From NCBI GenBank assembly GCA_016720655.1, contig JADKKE010000032.1, positions 372,001 to 436,000 of the forward strand: a DNA stretch of 64,000 bases, given 5' to 3'. The translations under genes were made by a program, and so were the position numbers. The notes below the pieces were generated by a model. The model saw only the letters and a program-made list of their open reading frames with translations, was not told the origin of the DNA and searched no databases. Shown in pieces: positions 18,795 to 26,220 of the stretch. The stretch comes from Bacteroidota bacterium (lineage in GTDB: Bacteria; Bacteroidota; Bacteroidia; AKYH767-A; 2013-40CM-41-45). Every line of letters begins with the position of its first letter. The first letter of the stretch is position 1.

Positions 18795-19688
18795 TTAAAA
18801 ACGAGGTAAATTATTACGACCGTTCTTAAGCTTATAGTTAATACTGAAAATTCCAAACATGTAGGAATCCTTATCTCTTGGGTCACCACGCTGTTCGCCG
18901 GGAGTTGTAACTACAGGATCACTTTGATTCGAGCGATCCGATAAAGCAGCAGCATCCTGGTTCGCATTTGGGTAATTATTAAAATCGAAGTAAGTGGTAC
19001 TTACATCATCGATGTAATCAGTAAATGTTTTACGGATACCCAATTCAAGTCCGACGCCCCAGGTGCGGTCGATGGTGTATTTAAATCCGATACCAACAGG
19101 GATACAAAGCTGAACAAGAGAATATCTGTTCCGAGAAGGAATGAGGCCCTGGCCTTCTGTTCCAAGTGGTTGTAAACGGATGGTAGTTCCTTTGTAAGTG
19201 GTTTTCGGGTCAAAATAAAAGACACCCACACCAACAAAAGCATAGGTATACAATTCATATCCTTTCATTCCTCTTACTTTTCTTAAGCGGTAACGGTGAC
19301 CAACCTGTTCCTGCTGGAAAGCGCCTTCAAAATTCACATTGAATTCGTAGATGTCAGAGAAAAAATTCAGGTTGCGGTAGTTTCTGAAATATTCAGTCGT
19401 GAGTTTATCGTCACCGGTGATACGACCATAGGTCAGGTGCGATTTCAAAGCAAAGTAATTGCTGAGTTTGTAGCGGAGTCCGACAGAAGCCGCCATTCGT
19501 GTTAATGACCATTCGAGGTCACGGAAATAGTTGGTGCCGATTTGGTTTGCTCCACCCAATTCCCCAAGGAAATTGCTGATTCCAAGCCCGAAACTGAACT
19601 CGTAGCGTTGACGTTTCCAGCGTTGGGCCTCAGAAATTGCCGGTGCCAGCAACAGAGCTGTTAAAATTAGAAGTACAATTTTCTTCAT
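18795..19688 (-). CDS. DUF6089 outer-membrane beta-barrel protein (copy B)
   Basis: 297 residues with a signal peptide (MKKIVLLILTALLLAP...EA). FSFGLGISNFLGELGG, SHLTYGRITGDDKL, LQPLGTEGQG and RKTFTDYIDDVSTTYFD mark it as the tandem paralog of copy A, 69 bp upstream of it. It follows nadK after a 118-bp gap containing a TATATTTG -7 box, so it may start a separate transcript with copy A. The function is unknown; the family sits in outer-membrane biogenesis neighbourhoods. Confidence 0.85.
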   Translation of the reverse strand: MKKIVLLILTALLLAPAISEAQRWKRQRYEFSFGLGISNFLGELGGANQIGTNYFRDLEWSLTRMAASVGLRYKLSNYFALKSHLTYGRITGDDKLTTEYFRNYRNLNFFSDIYEFNVNFEGAFQQEQVGHRYRLRKVRGMKGYELYTYAFVGVGVFYFDPKTTYKGTTIRLQPLGTEGQGLIPSRNRYSLVQLCIPVGIGFKYTIDRTWGVGLELGIRKTFTDYIDDVSTTYFDFNNYPNANQDAAALSDRSNQSDPVVTTPGEQRGDPRDKDSYMFGIFSINYKLKNGRNNLPRF

Positions 19689-19707
19689 GCGGTCAGACAG
19701 TACTCGG

Positions 19708-19715
19708 CAAATATA
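19708..19715 (-). promoter_or_regulatory. Putative -7 box (TATATTTG) before DUF6089 copy B
   Basis: Matches TAnnTTTG, 19 bp before the start codon, inside the only sizeable gap of the upper half of the block. No TTTG at -33 was found, so this is tentative. Confidence 0.4.
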
Positions 19716-19806
19716 GTAATTAAAAAATATGATACATTATACGGGCAGCACGAACTTAAATGTTCCGATTCCCCTAAAATATAAGCGAAATTTAGCGAAG
19801 AAAGCA

Positions 19807-20685
19807 TTAATTTCTCGTGTCCAATCCCCAATTTAGTTTTTTTCTAAGCGTGTTCAGGAAGTTTTCATTACTCAATCGGACCAGATTAATGCAATATGTT
19901 TCTTTTCGTACAGCGAGCTGGTAACCGGAATCAATTGTGACGGACCGGGAATCGAGTGTTGCCATGAAATGCTGGCTGCGACCTTCCACTTCCAGGGAAA
20001 TCACATTTTTGTCAGAAACCACAATAGGTCTCACATTCAGGTTGTGAGGCGCGATTGGAGTGATGACAAAACTTTCAGACTGCGGGACAATAATAGGTCC
20101 GCCGCAGCTTAAGGAATATCCGGTTGAGCCGGTGGGTGTAGAAATCATTATCCCGTCGGCCCAATAAGAATTGAGGTATTCGCCATTCAGGTAGGTATGA
20201 ATGGTGATCATCGATGACGTTTCTTTTTTATGAATGGTGAATTCGTTGAGGGCGATATTCTGTCCTTCAAAAATCGGGAAGTTGGATTCAACACGGAGCA
20301 GGGTTCTTGCGTCTGTTGAATAATGTCCTTTTGCCAGACTATCAATTGCAAATTCAAGGTTTTCCCTGGAAACACTTGAGAGGAAACCCAGTCGGCCTGC
20401 ATTCACACCGACAACAGGAATTTTCGAATCTTTCACCAACGAAACAGTATCCAATAAAGTCCCGTCGCCACCAATACTGAAGAGAAAATCGATGTCGCTC
20501 GAAATTTCCTCATGGCTGGTAAAGACCGGCATCTTTGGTTCCAGCGGAAGATGTTGTTTCAGAAAAACATAATAGTCAGAATGCAAGACTACACGGTGCC
20601 CGGATTGTATGAGCAGTTTTACCAATGTTTCCGCCAGTTCTATCTGGTTAAGATTTACCGGGCGGCCATAGATGGCAATGTTCAT
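19807..20685 (-). CDS. nadK: NAD kinase
   Basis: 292 residues, the usual length. The GGDGTLLDTVSLV motif carries the catalytic Asp and the diphosphate-binding Gly. Also present are VGVNAGRLGFLSS, the NEFTIHKK substrate loop and DGIMISTPTGSTGYSLSCGGPI, then ITPIAPHNLNVRPIV. The enzyme phosphorylates NAD to NADP in the cytoplasm. It lies 31 bp after the Omp85-like gene in the same orientation, an arrangement often seen in Bacteroidota together with the CBS-domain gene upstream. Confidence 0.96.
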   Translation of the reverse strand: MNIAIYGRPVNLNQIELAETLVKLLIQSGHRVVLHSDYYVFLKQHLPLEPKMPVFTSHEEISSDIDFLFSIGGDGTLLDTVSLVKDSKIPVVGVNAGRLGFLSSVSRENLEFAIDSLAKGHYSTDARTLLRVESNFPIFEGQNIALNEFTIHKKETSSMITIHTYLNGEYLNSYWADGIMISTPTGSTGYSLSCGGPIIVPQSESFVITPIAPHNLNVRPIVVSDKNVISLEVEGRSQHFMATLDSRSVTIDSGYQLAVRKETYCINLVRLSNENFLNTLRKKLNWGLDTRN

Positions 20686-20716
20686 TGAGGTTGAATTGTT
20701 TTGCCGATCAGGCAGG

Positions 20717-22144
20717 TCAGATCGGAGCAGTAAAATGAAGAAAAAATCCTGATTCTCCTAATTTGTTTATCGAATATTCAAATCGAAATACTATGTCATA
20801 ATACGTAACGAAGTCCAATCCGGTTCCATAACTGTAAAGCAAACTGTTGGCCAGGGGATTGCCAGTGGAATACAATGGATCTTTCACATAACCGGCATCT
20901 CCGTAAAAATTCAGATAGAATGCATAGGGAATTGTATTGAACTTGGTGAGTGGAATAAAAGAAGCATGAACAGAATGTGTACGGAGCAGCTGGAATTTCA
21001 AATTCGTTTTAAGCAAAGCGAATTGTTGACCGTCGATAACGTAATACTCATACCCTCTCAGAAATTCTTTCCCATAACCCAGTCCTCTGTATAAAAAGTA
21101 TGGAATTGTTTTGTTGGGCGAATACATGCCGGTCAATCCACCGGCGAAATAAAAGCGCTCCGACAATTTCCAGTGCTTCCGGTAACGCGCTGTAACTGAA
21201 AAATAGTTGATATCATCTTTAAGAAAGCCAAAACCTTTCTGGTTCAATTCGAGATCCATGTACCGGCCTTTCAAAGGATAGGCAACAAGATCGCGATGGT
21301 CGGACTTGAAGAAATAACGAAAAGTGGAATAGCGGATTTGAGATCGTCCTGCACCAAAATAATCGGTATTCAAGAGGGAGACTGTATCCTGGATCTGTGC
21401 TTCCCGGTAGCCAATTTCAGCTGCATGAGTTTCATACAATCCGTCACGGTAAATGTATTGCACGGAACCTCCGTATTCCTTCCGGGCATACTCTTCTTCG
21501 TCTTTGTAATAGACTGTTGCATTTTTTAGTGTCTTGAAACCTACCTGGTGATTTCGTGCATACGAAAATGAAACAGAAAGGCCCGCGTTTTGTTTTTTGT
21601 TGATATACGGGATGTTGTAATAAAAACTGATGCGTTGGGTATAGCCAAGGCGTATGGAAGCAGCCAGCACTTCATTGCGACCTCTGAAATTATTCCAGTT
21701 TAGAATTCCTCCATATACAATTCGAGAAAGATCTTTTGTTTCCCACCACACATTGAAATTTCTTTCTGCCAGTTCAAAAACAGGTAAGGGGAAAATATAC
21801 CAGCGTTCAGCAACGATGATGTACACACGAAGTTCCCGGCCTTCACGCAGCCAGGTTATTCGTGCGGAATTAAAGAGGGAAGTATTCAGCAGATTTTCTT
21901 CACTCCGTCGAAATCGTTTTTCGACATCGTACACAGGAATTGTGTCGTGTTTACGGAATGTCAGTTCACGCAGGAGAATGTGTTCACGGGTAATTTTATT
22001 TCCGATGAGAACGACATCCACAATCTCCACTTCCGAAGAATCGCTTGTTGAAAGCGAATCTGTAAATGTTGCGACCGGGGAAATTTGTGCAGCTGCAGGA
22101 ATGCTTAGCAAGAGAAATGCAAACAAGAACCATTTGAGTTTCAT
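20717..22144 (-). CDS. Omp85-superfamily outer-membrane protein with POTRA domain
   Basis: 475 residues from the ATG at 22144 (MKLKWFLFAFLLLS...AAA signal peptide); an ATG four codons upstream is also possible. One POTRA domain follows (about 40-115: VEIVDVVLIGNKITREHILLREL, typical of POTRA strand one). The rest is a C-terminal barrel (about 130-475) ending FFLHFTAPI. It is much shorter than BamA and resembles single-POTRA Omp85 relatives. The cargo is unknown: it could be an accessory assembly factor or lipid-handling pore. It sits 21 bp after the CBS gene and 31 bp before nadK, probably in one operon. Confidence 0.8.
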   Translation of the reverse strand: MKLKWFLFAFLLLSIPAAAQISPVATFTDSLSTSDSSEVEIVDVVLIGNKITREHILLRELTFRKHDTIPVYDVEKRFRRSEENLLNTSLFNSARITWLREGRELRVYIIVAERWYIFPLPVFELAERNFNVWWETKDLSRIVYGGILNWNNFRGRNEVLAASIRLGYTQRISFYYNIPYINKKQNAGLSVSFSYARNHQVGFKTLKNATVYYKDEEEYARKEYGGSVQYIYRDGLYETHAAEIGYREAQIQDTVSLLNTDYFGAGRSQIRYSTFRYFFKSDHRDLVAYPLKGRYMDLELNQKGFGFLKDDINYFSVTARYRKHWKLSERFYFAGGLTGMYSPNKTIPYFLYRGLGYGKEFLRGYEYYVIDGQQFALLKTNLKFQLLRTHSVHASFIPLTKFNTIPYAFYLNFYGDAGYVKDPLYSTGNPLANSLLYSYGTGLDFVTYYDIVFRFEYSINKLGESGFFLHFTAPI

Positions 22145-22165
22145 GGTTGCACGCATCGTTCAGGA

Positions 22166-22828
22166 TTAAATGCCAAGGTAATTCATCAGGGAATCGTACC
22201 GTGATTTGATATCATCCATGAACTCATTCTGGTGATAATGCTCTTTTACAAAATAACCATGACGGCTAAAAGAAGCAAGGATGCGGGAGAGTTCACGTTG
22301 ATTGATTTTAATCGTGATGTCAATAGTTTCATTCTCCGGATTCGGAGTGATGTAGGAGCTTATAATTTTTCCATCCTCAGATTCGATGATGTGTGCAATT
22401 TCGCTGAGGCTATAACTTTTTGCGCCGACTTCCAGCACAAGCACACCGTTTGCATCTTCAAAAATTCCACTTTCGGAATAATGTTTCAGGATATCCTGGA
22501 GAGTAACCAGTCCGATGTAATGATCTGCTGCATCGAGAACAGGAACGATGGTGAGTTTGTCTTTTGAAATCAACTTCACTACTTCAAACACAGGTTGGTT
22601 GTAACGGACAAAAGGGCGGATGAGTGGTAGATTATGATTTGCTAAAGGTTGATCGAGTGCACTTAATTTCAGAATATCTTCTTCGGATGCCAGGCCGATA
22701 TAATTTACGCTGTCAACCAATGGCAAGTGTTCCAGTCGGAACTCTTCCATCCAGTTAATAGCCTTCAATCCACTGTCGCTCAGTTTGAGTGGAGGGAAAG
22801 AATCGTTAATGAGATCTTTGGCAATCAT
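22166..22828 (-). CDS. CBS-domain protein with C-terminal ACT-like domain
   Basis: 220 residues. Two CBS motifs occupy about residues 1-115 (MIAKDLINDSFPPL with MEEFRLEHLPLVD, then RPFVRYNQPVFEVVKLI with LTIVPVLDAADHYIGLVT). The remainder (VLEVGAKSYSLSEIAHIIES, IDITIKINQRELSRILASF) looks like an ACT-type ligand-binding domain. CBS pairs bind adenine nucleotides, so a regulator of NAD kinase or of the envelope block is plausible but not shown. It is the first gene of the minus-strand block, with a -7 box upstream at 22873-22880. Confidence 0.85.
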   Translation of the reverse strand: MIAKDLINDSFPPLKLSDSGLKAINWMEEFRLEHLPLVDSVNYIGLASEEDILKLSALDQPLANHNLPLIRPFVRYNQPVFEVVKLISKDKLTIVPVLDAADHYIGLVTLQDILKHYSESGIFEDANGVLVLEVGAKSYSLSEIAHIIESEDGKIISSYITPNPENETIDITIKINQRELSRILASFSRHGYFVKEHYHQNEFMDDIKSRYDSLMNYLGI

Positions 22829-22872
22829 TGGTGTTTTTTACGGAAAACCAAACCCTAAGGTTTAGCGGGGTG

Positions 22873-22906
22873 CAAACATACATATTTTCATTTATTACAC
22901 TTCAAA
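22873..22906 (-). promoter_or_regulatory. Putative promoter of the CBS-Omp85-nadK operon
   Basis: On the minus strand a TTTG (22903-22906) precedes a TATGTTTG -7 box (22873-22880) by 22 bp, slightly longer than usual. The CBS start codon is about 45 bp downstream. It lies in the divergent gap with pdxJ. Confidence 0.5.
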
Positions 22907-23039
22907 AGCCTTGCCAGAATGGGTTTTGGAAAGATTTAAGAATAATGTGCAAGATAAAAAGACATTTGGATTACATTTAGTATTCGAACGGGAGGCTAAA
23001 TCTTTTGTTGTAATTTTGGCTTCTTCTTACAATTTTGTG

Positions 23040-23765
23040 ATGATCTCAAAAACCCGACTTAGCGTCAATATCAACAAAATAGCCACCTTACGAAATGCAA
23101 GGGGAGGGAATGTTCCGGATTTGCTAAAAGTTGCTGCTGACATTGAACGTTTCGGTGCCGAAGGAATTACAGTGCATCCCCGTCCTGATGAACGTCATAT
23201 CCGGAGAAAAGATGTTTATGCTTTAAAGGAAATTGTGAAAACGGAGTTCAATATTGAGGGATATCCTTCGCGTGATTTTTTAGATCTCATTCGTGAAATC
23301 CGTCCTGACCAGGTTACATTGGTTCCCGATCCTCCGGATGTACTTACTTCTAACGCGGGATGGGATACTGAAACAAACCAATCTTTTCTTACAGATATCG
23401 TCTCCGAATTGAAAAGTTTCGGTGTGAGAACTTCCCTGTTTCTTGCGCCGGTGGAGAAGTTGGTGGAATTGGCGGCCGGGACGGGAACAGACCGTATTGA
23501 ATTGTACACTGAAAATTACGCGAGCGAATTCCCGTATCATCCGGGTAAGGCTGTGGATGTATATGTTCATGCATCGAAAGCAGCTGCACGTGTTGGCCTC
23601 GGACTCAATGCCGGTCATGATCTCAACCTTGATAACCTGCGCTACTTCCGCACTGAAGTCAGCGGTTTGCTGGAGGTTTCAATCGGTCATGCCTTGATTT
23701 CGGATGCCCTGTACTTCGGTTTGGAAAATACGGTGCAAATGTACCTGCGCTGTTTAAAAAGCTAA
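23040..23765 (+). CDS. pdxJ: Pyridoxine 5'-phosphate synthase
   Basis: 241 residues from the ATG at 23040, where the conserved LSVNINKIATLRNARGG begins; the longer frame upstream adds 43 unrelated residues. Further family blocks are GITVHPRPDERHIR (active-site His and phosphate contacts), DQVTLVPDPPD, GLNAGHDLN and VSIGHALISDAL. The enzyme closes the pyridoxine ring from 1-deoxyxylulose 5-phosphate and 3-amino-2-oxopropyl phosphate in the DXP-dependent vitamin B6 pathway. It is divergent from the CBS gene and 23 bp upstream of a hydrolase gene. Confidence 0.96.
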   Translation: MISKTRLSVNINKIATLRNARGGNVPDLLKVAADIERFGAEGITVHPRPDERHIRRKDVYALKEIVKTEFNIEGYPSRDFLDLIREIRPDQVTLVPDPPDVLTSNAGWDTETNQSFLTDIVSELKSFGVRTSLFLAPVEKLVELAAGTGTDRIELYTENYASEFPYHPGKAVDVYVHASKAAARVGLGLNAGHDLNLDNLRYFRTEVSGLLEVSIGHALISDALYFGLENTVQMYLRCLKS

Positions 23766-23788
23766 ATGCATATTTGTTTAATAATCGC

Positions 23789-24559
23789 ATGAAATTATTT
23801 TTCAAAAAAACAGGGGAAGGCAAAGCGCTTTTCATTCTCCACGGATTATTTGGATTGGGAGACAATTGGAATAGTTTTTCAAAATATTTTTCCTCCATAG
23901 GATTCTGTTGTTATGCGATTGATTTAAGAAATCACGGAAGGAGTCCGCACAGCGATGACTTCTCTTACGAAAGCATGGCGGAGGATGTACGTGAACTGAT
24001 GGATGATGAAGGATTGGCAAAAGTCATTTTACTCGGACACTCCATGGGTGGAAAAGTCGCTATGTTTTTCGCGGATACATATCCGGAGCGTCTTGAGAAA
24101 TTGATTATCGCCGACATCGCCCCGCGTTATTATGCTCCGCATCATCAATCGGTCTTGTCGGCACTCCATTCCGCACAACCAGAAAATGCAAGCGGCCGAA
24201 AAGAAGTGGAGGAACAATTGCGCATATCCATTCACGACGAAGCGACTTTGCAATTTTTGCTCAAAAATTTATACTGGAATGAAGAACAAAAACTGGACTG
24301 GAGGTTTTACCTCTCAGCGATAGAAAAAAATATTGACAACATTGGAAAAGCTTTTCAGCCATCCGCACCAATAGATGTACCCACACTTTTTATCCGCGGT
24401 CAGCGTTCCGGTTACATTTCGCAAACAGATGAAACGGAAATCAGGCAGTTGTTTACCCGTGTCATGATTGTCACCGTGAAGGATGCTGGACATTGGGTGC
24501 ATGCGGAGAATCCGATTGAGTTTGGGGAGGTGGTAAAGAATTACCTCGGGAAGGATTGA
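23789..24559 (+). CDS. Alpha/beta hydrolase, YbfF-like esterase
   Basis: 256 residues from the ATG at 23789; an earlier ATG five codons upstream is possible. LFILHGLFGLGDNW forms the oxyanion-side HG motif, AIDLRNHGRSPHSD follows strand 4, and GHSMGGKVAM holds the nucleophile Ser. DAGHWVHAENP near the C-terminus provides the catalytic His. The pattern is that of YbfF-type acyl esterases, cytoplasmic enzymes active on short-chain or CoA thioesters in vitro. It follows pdxJ by 23 bp and is probably co-transcribed. The natural substrate is unknown. Confidence 0.85.
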   Translation: MKLFFKKTGEGKALFILHGLFGLGDNWNSFSKYFSSIGFCCYAIDLRNHGRSPHSDDFSYESMAEDVRELMDDEGLAKVILLGHSMGGKVAMFFADTYPERLEKLIIADIAPRYYAPHHQSVLSALHSAQPENASGRKEVEEQLRISIHDEATLQFLLKNLYWNEEQKLDWRFYLSAIEKNIDNIGKAFQPSAPIDVPTLFIRGQRSGYISQTDETEIRQLFTRVMIVTVKDAGHWVHAENPIEFGEVVKNYLGKD

Positions 24560-24681
24560 GAAACAAATTTATTTTGAGGAAAATAATTGACGATGCTGAC
24601 CTAGATGACGAAAAGTACATCTTCTCTTTGTCGAAATTCTCAAATTGCAATAGTGCGGAAGAGAATTCTACTTTATCCATA

Positions 24682-24716
24682 AAAAAAGCCCTGTGGAAAT
24701 TCCACAGGGCTTTTTT
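24682..24716. terminator. Bidirectional terminator
   Basis: A perfect 16-bp inverted repeat (24682-24697 and 24701-24716) with a 3-base loop, A6 on the left and T6 on the right. It sits between the convergent hydrolase and DUF5689 genes and can serve both. Confidence 0.92.
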
Positions 24717-24733
24717 AAAAAATTGAGTTTGTC

Positions 24734-26161
24734 TTATTGAACGTCAGACAAAGTACGGATGCTCAACTGAGCAGGCACTGCTGAAGATCCTGTGTATTCT
24801 GAAAGAAAACCAGTGTAGCTCATAGGACCTGCAGGTAATGCACTGGCAGAAAATGTAGCCAGACTGCGTGTATACAAAGTCATTGCACCCGTTCCATCAT
24901 TGAGTGTATTGGAACCGCTGTAGCTGGTAGAGCCGGAAGCTGTTGCCGCCTGAACTGTGATGAGAGTAGACTCCCAGGCCTGAAGGTTAGCGAGAATTGC
25001 AGTTACTGTTGCAACACGTGGAGTGATTGTGCCTGTTCCTGTTTGAACAGCATTTCCCAGATCCACATAATTTACTTCGAGCAAACCATTGTACTCTGAC
25101 AATTCCTGTCCGGATACTCTCACCTCAACTTCTGCACCCATAGCGAACGTATGAGCTGCAGTGAAACGAACCACGATTCCGGCATTTCCATCCTGGATGA
25201 CCATGTTCTTCGGATCAATGTTCTTGTTCACAAGATCAGAAATAACAATGCCTTTAATTTTACGGCCGGTAGGACAGGTAGTTGTTGCACCTGTGTACAG
25301 CATGCGCAGACTGTCAATCGGCATTTGTGTCAATGCACCTGTTGTGCCATCGCAACGAATGTCATTCATCACCACATCTCTAGGATCGCGGATGATCAAT
25401 TCAGGATTGCCATTGTAATATTTGTTCACACACACAATTGTACCGTTTCCGGATGGTGTTATTTCAGCGGCAAATTTAGAATAGCCACTGTTGTACATTT
25501 TAACTGTATTGGCAGGAGTTGAACAGTCTTCTACAACTCTGTTTTTAGAGATCAGGTTAATCGCATCAGCATAAGAGATTCCTGCATCTGCGGTCACAAA
25601 TTCAACGCCACTGATTTTTACAAGTACGTTGGATGGAGCATTTCCCAAACTGCTGAGTGTATAGCTCAATGGCGTAACCGGAATTCCCCATTTGCCTTTC
25701 ACTACGTATTGACCAACGAGAGTGGAAGGAATGCGACCGATAGTGTTGTTGTCTTTTACACCGATCTGGAAATTACCATCGCCGTCATCAGCAAGGTAGA
25801 GACCTTTTGCTTTCACGAATAGGCGACGACCAACCGGATATTCTGTATAGAAATTCGAAATATCAACACTGATACTCAAGCCTCCGGTAGAATCCTGGAT
25901 AATAATTTCTTTGTAGAAATTTCCGGACTCGTCATCGGCAATTACAATACCCGAAAGGATAATGTCTGTAGTGATGAGTACAGGAATTGGACCTGTAGCC
26001 AGGTTTTGAAATTGATCAAGAGTATGAGTGACTACGAGATCAGTAGGGTCCATGTTTGCAGTGTCAGGCTCATCGTATTCTTTCTTCACACAGGAAGAAA
26101 ACGTTGCCGCAGTAAGGCCAATCAGAATAAACAAGCGGAGAATGCTGGTGAATCTTTTCAT
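24734..26161 (-). CDS. DUF5689 surface lipoprotein
   Basis: 475 residues from the ATG at 26161; an ATG three codons upstream is equally possible. The lipobox is in FSSCVKKEYDEP. The DUF5689 region follows (about 50-270: TDIILSGIVIADDESGNFYKE, LFVKAKGLYLADDGDG), with OB-fold-like beta structure. A second OB-like half holds IKGIVISDLVNKNI and VIQDGNAGIVVRF. In Bacteroidota such lipoproteins pair with TonB receptors and secreted nucleases, as here (receptor upstream on the same strand, nuclease beyond it). A nucleic-acid-binding role at the cell surface is inferred. Confidence 0.85.
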   Translation of the reverse strand: MKRFTSILRLFILIGLTAATFSSCVKKEYDEPDTANMDPTDLVVTHTLDQFQNLATGPIPVLITTDIILSGIVIADDESGNFYKEIIIQDSTGGLSISVDISNFYTEYPVGRRLFVKAKGLYLADDGDGNFQIGVKDNNTIGRIPSTLVGQYVVKGKWGIPVTPLSYTLSSLGNAPSNVLVKISGVEFVTADAGISYADAINLISKNRVVEDCSTPANTVKMYNSGYSKFAAEITPSGNGTIVCVNKYYNGNPELIIRDPRDVVMNDIRCDGTTGALTQMPIDSLRMLYTGATTTCPTGRKIKGIVISDLVNKNIDPKNMVIQDGNAGIVVRFTAAHTFAMGAEVEVRVSGQELSEYNGLLEVNYVDLGNAVQTGTGTITPRVATVTAILANLQAWESTLITVQAATASGSTSYSGSNTLNDGTGAMTLYTRSLATFSASALPAGPMSYTGFLSEYTGSSAVPAQLSIRTLSDVQ

Positions 26162-26220
26162 TTTTGTCATGAGATATGATTTCTTAATTGTTTTTCGAAT
26201 GGATTAATTGAAACGTAAAG

